Part shown: piece after piece, positions 41,624 through 46,951 of the stretch | Position numbering within the stretch: the stretch's first letter is position 1 | Layout of the letters: every line of letters begins with the position of its first letter | Source: Haplosporangium gracile | Taxonomy: Eukaryota > Mortierellomycota > Mortierellomycetes > Mortierellales > Mortierellaceae | Assembly (NCBI GenBank): GCA_015499985.1 | Contig: JAAAUF010000228.1 | Span: forward strand, 1-46,951 | Direction of reading: 5' to 3' | DNA length: 46,951 bases | Translations under genes and position numbers: made by a program | The notes under the pieces: generated by a model | What the model was told of the DNA's origin: nothing | What the model saw: the letters and a program-made list of their open reading frames with translations, nothing else | Database searches by the model: none

Positions 41624-44135
41624 CTTCTTCTTCCCGTTTTATCTTCCTTGTTCTTTCTTCGTTGACTCTTTCTTTCGACGACTTGCACATATTCATTCTT
41701 CTCCCTCAGTTGCTCACTCTTCCTTTCTCTTCATTCGCACTCTTCTTCCTCTTTCACACCTTGTACATTACCCATACGCCCACACCCACTATCAATCCGA
41801 TCCACACCTTCGTGCTCTTTTCTTATCCTCACTTCTTCTTTCCTCTCTCACTTCTGCACTTTGCTTCACTCCGCCCAACTTTATCCTGAACAAGATACAC
41901 AACAACCCTATCATGTACGTATAATACACATTCCTCCTCCACTACCATCACATACCCAGCCATGCACATCTTCTTCTCTTCTCATCAGTTAGTCCGCCGT
42001 ATTGGTCTCCCGCTCGCTCTCTTCTTTGTTTTTTGCTCTCATTTTCGTTTCGCGACATGGTGAATGGGTTGATTCACTTCAATCATTGGAAGAAGCAGGG
42101 GTCATTGAGCCAATTGAGATAGGAATTGTCAATCGCTGACTTGACTGGATCATTGATATCCCCATTGGCTTTCTATCTATCCCTCTGTATCCATTGACAC
42201 CCATGCCACTCACAATTACACTCTCAGCTCGATCCGCTTTGTTTCTTTTCCATGCTCGCTTCTCATCTGGAGTCAATGCCCATGTACCCCTACCCCTGCA
42301 CTATTGCGACACCTAACAAAAACCCAGGCATCTACTCCACCTCCATCCATACATTTAAATGCACACACATACTATCCTCTGGGCAAAAAGAAAAGGAGAA
42401 TCTATCGACCGCACACATGCAAACAAAAAGCATCATTCTGTCATCCCTACTACTCTCCTATCCTTTTCGACACGACAGCACCAACAACCTCTCCTCAAAA
42501 AAAAGGCGACAGATGCACGCTTTGAGCGCATGCTTCATATCAATCACTACAAGGGTAGAGGGAGGGAGGGAGGAATTGACCGCATGCTGCTTGCTGTTGT
42601 TCTTGTCGTTGTCTGTCCGCAATAGAGGAGGAAAGAGGGAGGAGACGAAAGTGATATGCCGTGTAGTCATTGCTCGCACACAACACGCTCCCTCCCAACG
42701 CTACGCTTTGTGGTTTTTTTTCTCCGCTTTCAACTTTTTTCTCTTTTTTTATCTGTCCACGATTCTCCTTCTCCTTTCCTTTTGTTTTGGCTCGCTTACT
42801 CTATTTCTTTTTGTCTGCTTCCCCTGCCTTTTGCCATGCCACGAACGCTCATGCCAGCTGAGCCAAATGTCATGCCATGCTCTCTTTCTCTCTTCCTCCT
42901 GTACCATTCTCTCCTGCTTTTTTTAATACTTGCTGTCGTCAACCAACAGTCCAAGTTCTCATTCCTGAACATTTCCAAGTAGAGTAAAGTGTTCACATAT
43001 TTGAGTTACACATGCTATGTACAGTACACCTTGGGGGCAAACGGTAACTGTAAAAGAGGGTTAGGATTGAGTACCTATCAACAAACGGGAGTTTTACCCT
43101 ACCATTCCAGATGTTTTTTTGTTTGGGCCCAAGACCATGGGATGACTACGGACGAACGTTGGGTTAGGGTTTTCTTTTTTCTCTCCCTGTCGCCTGAGAG
43201 CCCTGCTATCTTCTTTTTTTTTCCGTTTTCTGTTTTGATTCCCTTTTTTGCACACCTTTCTTCAACGCTTTTGGTGCGGTTTACAGTCAGTTTTCACCTC
43301 GTATTCGCCTTGTGTATGTTTTTTGAGTGCCGATCCACGCGTTGTTTGTTTGTTTGTCAATGGTGTTGTTGTTTTTGCATGCGCGCCATGATTTTATTTT
43401 CTTTGTACCTAAATGAGTATTGCACAAACAAAAGAGCTCCCTGACTATTGCACATCCCATTCATCCTCGTGGCCCCTCGTCTTTGCTCCTTGTCTAACGG
43501 ACAATTGAGCAAAATGGAGAGAAGTGAGAGCGACAAACGTCAAGAAAGTGAGCATAAAGGCAAATGGCAAATGGTAATGATTGAAGCAAAGGTCGGGAGT
43601 CGTAAAGAAGAGAAGGATACAAACAACGCTCATGCCATGTCGTTGTGGTTGTGTGTCAGCCAAAATCCCAAAAGAGCTCATAGAGAAAGGGGACAAACAG
43701 AGAGCACGTCGCTCGTTTGCTCGTTTTTTGGCGTTTGCCTGCTCGCTTGGCCCTATTTGTACATGTACAACGCACCACACTCGTTTACCACCCACGACCA
43801 CATGAGCCATCGGTTTTTTTGTGTGTTCACTGTGTTGGCAATAAGCAAGCAAATAGCAATATTGATGAGTGACCACAACCGATGATGCCCATGATTTACA
43901 ATGACAACCAACAAAGGGACAAAAAAACAAATGACACTAATAATTAAAAACGACAATGAACAAAGGGAAAGGAAAGGGGATATTTGAAGGTTTTGCATAT
44001 GAGAGTTAAGATGACGAACAAAGTAGCCAAGGGGGACCCGGATAGACGGACGGAGAGAAAAGGAGAAGAGAGTTCAATTGGGTGTAGTTTACCATGCACC
44101 CCATACAATTGCCATTGCGAGATGGGATGTGCCTT

Positions 44136-44155
44136 TCTCTCTCTCTCTCTCTCTC
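44136..44155 (+). repeat. (TC)10 microsatellite
   Basis: Ten TC dinucleotides upstream of the LITAF gene. More CT-rich tracts follow up to its ATG. Confidence 0.9.
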
Positions 44156-44493
44156 CGCAATCCCTCAATGCATGCAACCAAAAAGGGCTTGCATCGGTGT
44201 ATCGGTGTATCGTTAAAGTTTTTATACCACCACTGTTGTACCAAGTTTTACTAACCCTTTGCCACCTTTCTCTCTCTCTCTTTCTTCGTCTCTCTTCTTT
44301 CTTTCTCTTTTGTTTCTTCACTCCTCTTTTCCCCCTCTCTCTCTCATCCCCACCGTTCCCTTTACTTTTTTCTCCTTCTTCTCCACAGATCATCCTCTCC
44401 CTCTCTCTTTCCTTCCACCTTTCTCTTCCTTCTTTCCTTTCTTCCTTTCTGACCATCCACACCATCCATTTCAAACGACCCACATAAACTATA

Positions 44494-46134
44494 ATGACAG
44501 TAGCAAGGTTGGCCGTTCAGCCCGCACCTTCAAAAGCCATGCGCACCTCCTCCTCAATAACCACCACCACCACTATCTCTAACGACTCGATCGGTCCAAA
44601 AACAGCCATTCATCTCTCTCCTTCCAGTGACAAGGGTAAAGATTCCCCCATCTCCTTCGCATCCTCAACTACAACAGCGACAGCATCACAAGCGGCAGCA
44701 CCTTCTTCTACGCCAGAACAACAACAAGAGACACTACCACTGTTCACGCCAATCTGGGACTACGATCGGTACCCCATTGGACCCTGTGTCCGGGAGAACA
44801 ACCGGTCCTCTCAGGAACACGAGAACCCGTTCCTGATGTTGGAGTATCACCAACAGAACCATCGCCCGCAAAGCAACGCTCGTTCCAACTCCAGTACTGC
44901 TCAGATGATACGGTCGGGGTCTTCGTCGTCCTCTGCCTCTGCTTCTTCCGCAATCTCCTTTCAACAAAAGAACCACCGTCAGCATGGTAGCAGTCGGAGT
45001 AGCAGCAGTAGTAGGCATGGGAGCCGAAAGAATCTTCATATCAATATCCTCGGCAAGTCTTTGCCCAATGGCAATGGCGTCTCCGAGTTCCTTCCTGGCG
45101 CCATTTCTTCTGCCCCACCTTCCCCTTCACTTACTGTCGCCAATCCATCCATCTCGCCAGAACTCCTCTTCTTCCAGCCGCCCTTCAGCGGAGGCGAACA
45201 CCATCATCTTGCCGATCTGGATCATGAGCCTAATACCGCAAAGCCAACAATAGCAACAGCAGCACCACCAGCGGCGCCGACGAGCAAGTTTGACCTGTAC
45301 AAGGCCCAAATGGACCGAGTCCGATCCTCACACCGCCTACACGGACGATCTGCCTCTGCCTCTGCTTCTGCCTCTACTTCTGCCTCTTCCTCCCCAACAA
45401 CAACGATTGAAGGAGGTCTCCTATTTCCGTGCACTCCTTCTTCATCAGTCTACTCGCCCCCAAGTAACTCATCGCCAACAACTACTTATACACCCTCCTC
45501 TTCATCCTCCTCCGCTGCCTCTTTTGTCACAACCTCAAACAATAACTCCAAAAAGGCACACCAGCACAATATTTTCCCGAAACTGTTCAAGAAACCCTCT
45601 CTTTCAAAAAAATCGTCCCGCGTTCGAAATCTTCCCACTGCACAGCCCCCAACTCCAACAATTGCTACAGCCACCTCCATCGTCAACAACAACAACAGCA
45701 ACCACAGTCGTGACGGGTCCAGATCCTCATTACCTCTCTCCCGTCGCGGTTCCCAAACTATCGAGCACCCTCAATCCCTCAATCTCCACCAACAACTCCA
45801 GCAGAGATCCCCAATTGAGGAGCAACAAGACCGCTGGCGCGAAGAATGGCTCCGCCCCTCAGGAGCAATCCATTCCATGTTCCGCGACGGCCCCTCAAAA
45901 TTCAACTGCCCCCACTGCGGGGCCATGAAGGTCGTCTCTAACATCCAATTCGTCCCCGGGTTAATGTCGTACCTGGTCGCGTTTGGATTAATGTTCTTGA
46001 CCTTGGGAACGTTTAGCTATTTGCCGTTCCGGAAGGACCATGAGGGGACCAAGGATTGCATCCATTGGTGTCCTGAGTGTGAGAGCAAAGTTGCCCGGTT
46101 TAACCGTGCCAATTCTACCTGGGAGTGGATCTAA
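44494..46134 (+). CDS. Long disordered protein with C-terminal LITAF domain
   Basis: A single exon of 546 residues. Residues 1 to about 465 are low-complexity: Ser-, Thr-, Gln-, Asn- and Pro-rich, with Ser-Ala repeats (SASASASASTSASS). Residues about 470-546 form a LITAF (SIMPLE-like) domain: FNCPHCGAMKVVSNIQFVPG, a hydrophobic segment (LMSYLVAFGLMFLTLGTF, about 491-510) and HWCPECESKVARFNRAN. The CxxC and HxCxxC knuckles bind one zinc, and the hydrophobic part embeds in the cytosolic face of endosomal or lysosomal membranes. Animal LITAF proteins are about 160 residues, so this N-terminal extension is exceptional. A very pyrimidine-rich leader (44270-44460) and an A/C-rich switch precede the ATG. 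The disordered part may carry sorting or phosphorylation motifs; none is certain. Confidence 0.85.
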   Translation: MTVARLAVQPAPSKAMRTSSSITTTTTISNDSIGPKTAIHLSPSSDKGKDSPISFASSTTTATASQAAAPSSTPEQQQETLPLFTPIWDYDRYPIGPCVRENNRSSQEHENPFLMLEYHQQNHRPQSNARSNSSTAQMIRSGSSSSSASASSAISFQQKNHRQHGSSRSSSSSRHGSRKNLHINILGKSLPNGNGVSEFLPGAISSAPPSPSLTVANPSISPELLFFQPPFSGGEHHHLADLDHEPNTAKPTIATAAPPAAPTSKFDLYKAQMDRVRSSHRLHGRSASASASASTSASSSPTTTIEGGLLFPCTPSSSVYSPPSNSSPTTTYTPSSSSSSAASFVTTSNNNSKKAHQHNIFPKLFKKPSLSKKSSRVRNLPTAQPPTPTIATATSIVNNNNSNHSRDGSRSSLPLSRRGSQTIEHPQSLNLHQQLQQRSPIEEQQDRWREEWLRPSGAIHSMFRDGPSKFNCPHCGAMKVVSNIQFVPGLMSYLVAFGLMFLTLGTFSYLPFRKDHEGTKDCIHWCPECESKVARFNRANSTWEWI

Positions 46135-46577
46135 GGGATCGTCCTTTCGCTTCTTTTCTTTTATTTTCGCGTTTCATCACCTACTATTACCCCTGCCATT
46201 TAATTAGCATATAAGCAAATCCTTGTTTCGTCCCTTCTTCATTTGTTTCTCATTTGCATCCAAAAAGACATCCCCTGTATCATAGTTATTCTCACATCCT
46301 ACCCTATTAGTTCATGCCTCCATTGCCCTCAAAAGAAGCGACCATTGGTCGGCTATAAACCGTAATAGTAATAAATAAGCCATCCAAGCCTTGAGCTTGG
46401 ACCCTCTTCCTCTCCATTTCCTTTTTGCGCCGTCGGTCATCCTTCCTCCTTATCTCTTCTTTTCCGCTTTTTCCTTCCTTCCTACTTTCCGCCTCTTTCA
46501 TAACCTTACTCGCCACTTCCCTTCCTACCTCTCCTCCGCCACCCTTCTACGACCCCCACTCCCTCCATCCCGCCAAG
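46135..46577. other. LITAF 3' end and Mpo1 promoter/leader
   Basis: 443 bp between two same-strand genes. The second half (46390-46560) is pyrimidine-rich, as before other starts here. No other feature was seen. Confidence 0.5.
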
Positions 46578-46871
46578 ATGTCAAAACTATTCGATATAAG
46601 ACACCAACTCCTGCAATACGCAACCCACCACAACCACCCTGTCAACGTCGCAATCCACCTCACCTGCATCCCCCTCATCCTCTGGACCGCTCTCGTCTTT
46701 GCCGCCAACACTGGGCCCCTCCTCCCTTACCCCTCTCCCGAGTCTATCGCTTCAGGAGCGACTTTTCCGGTGTTTGTGAACAAGGTGTTTGGGTTTGCGA
46801 CACCCAATTTGGCGTGGTTGGTTATGCTCGGGTATGTCGGGTATTATTTTGCGCTCGACAAGGAGACCGCC
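46578..46871 (+). CDS. Mpo1-like (DUF962) protein, first exon only
   Basis: The ATG at 46578 begins MSKLFDIRHQLLQYATHHNH, then PVNVAIHLTCIPLILWTALV and further hydrophobic segments. The exon ends at 46871 before gtaagt, after 98 codons. The start and the HHNHPVNVAIH histidine pattern match the Mpo1/DUF962 family (yeast YGL010W), an ER membrane iron-dependent dioxygenase in alpha-oxidation of 2-hydroxy fatty acids during phytosphingosine breakdown. The histidines are the likely iron ligands. The rest of the gene lies beyond the window. Confidence 0.85.
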
Positions 46872-46951
46872 GTAAGTATTTCTCTCCCCTTTTTTTCTTT
46901 TCTTGTTCGTTTGATGTTGTTGTTCTCGAGTCATGATAAGTGTCTGGATGC

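Larger units (their letters stand above)
37508..44493. other. About 7 kb without a convincing gene
   Basis: Both strands show only short, low-complexity or overlapping frames, no recognisable domains, and no tRNA-like A/B box pairs. The stretch has many T- and pyrimidine-rich tracts: a 26-T run at 41598-41623 within a pyrimidine-rich leader-like block (41550-41900), CT repeats, and TTTG-type repeats at 43340-43370. The block at 41550-41900 resembles the leaders before real genes here but leads to no long frame; its first ATG (near 41915) reads only three codons. A non-coding transcript or a long regulatory region is possible. Confidence 0.55.

Noticed and set aside
41523..41924. 133-residue Phe/Leu/Ser-rich frame
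   Set aside because: It is a translation of the 26-T run and surrounding pyrimidines; better read as leader-like DNA.
42252..42982. Overlapping plus-strand frames of up to 224 residues
   Set aside because: Three frames overlap with similar length and no motif; low complexity explains them.

Overview
The window looks like nuclear DNA of an early-diverging filamentous fungus, most likely Mortierella-like (Mucoromycota). Four things suggest this: many short GT-AG introns, pyrimidine-rich leaders before start codons, a NACHT/pentapeptide/WD40 gene and a Crinkler-header gene of kinds I associate with Mortierella, and conserved single-copy eukaryotic genes. The assignment rests on recognition from memory, not on a search.

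Left half, about 1 to 21.4 kb, is an accessory region full of broken genes and repeats. In order it holds a decayed lineage-specific gene (1337-3348); an intact four-exon gene joining a Crinkler-type N-terminal header to two tandem PB1 domains (3538-5043); a very large minus-strand NACHT-pentapeptide-WD40 (NLR-like) locus carrying at least four inactivating lesions (6430-11829); a degraded Tigger/pogo-type DDE transposase (13133-14652); and an almost complete two-gene PIF/Harbinger DNA transposon with 22-bp terminal inverted repeats (about 14911-18260). After it come about 3 kb of unassigned sequence with a TATA-like box, an orphan coding fragment and a short repeat.

Right half, about 21.7 kb to the end, is a conserved region. 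It holds a 39-residue candidate membrane peptide, a Snapin-like protein, a large unknown 1113-residue protein, a C2-domain phosphatidylserine decarboxylase (PSD2 type, GGST self-cleavage site), a reticulon, ribosomal protein uL23 (RPL23A/RPL25), cytochrome c oxidase subunit 7a, a long disordered LITAF-domain protein, and the first exon of an Mpo1/DUF962 protein cut by the window edge. Nearly 7 kb between COX7A and the LITAF gene shows no convincing gene.

There is no operon-like linkage. Several conserved genes act in membranes or lipids (PSD2, reticulon, LITAF, Mpo1, Snapin), but I treat that as coincidence unless synteny shows otherwise. The most unusual item is the Crinkler-PB1-PB1 gene. 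It arose at least partly by duplication of a PB1 exon together with its preceding linker and intron, and its two PB1 copies differ at the residues that normally define complementary binding faces.
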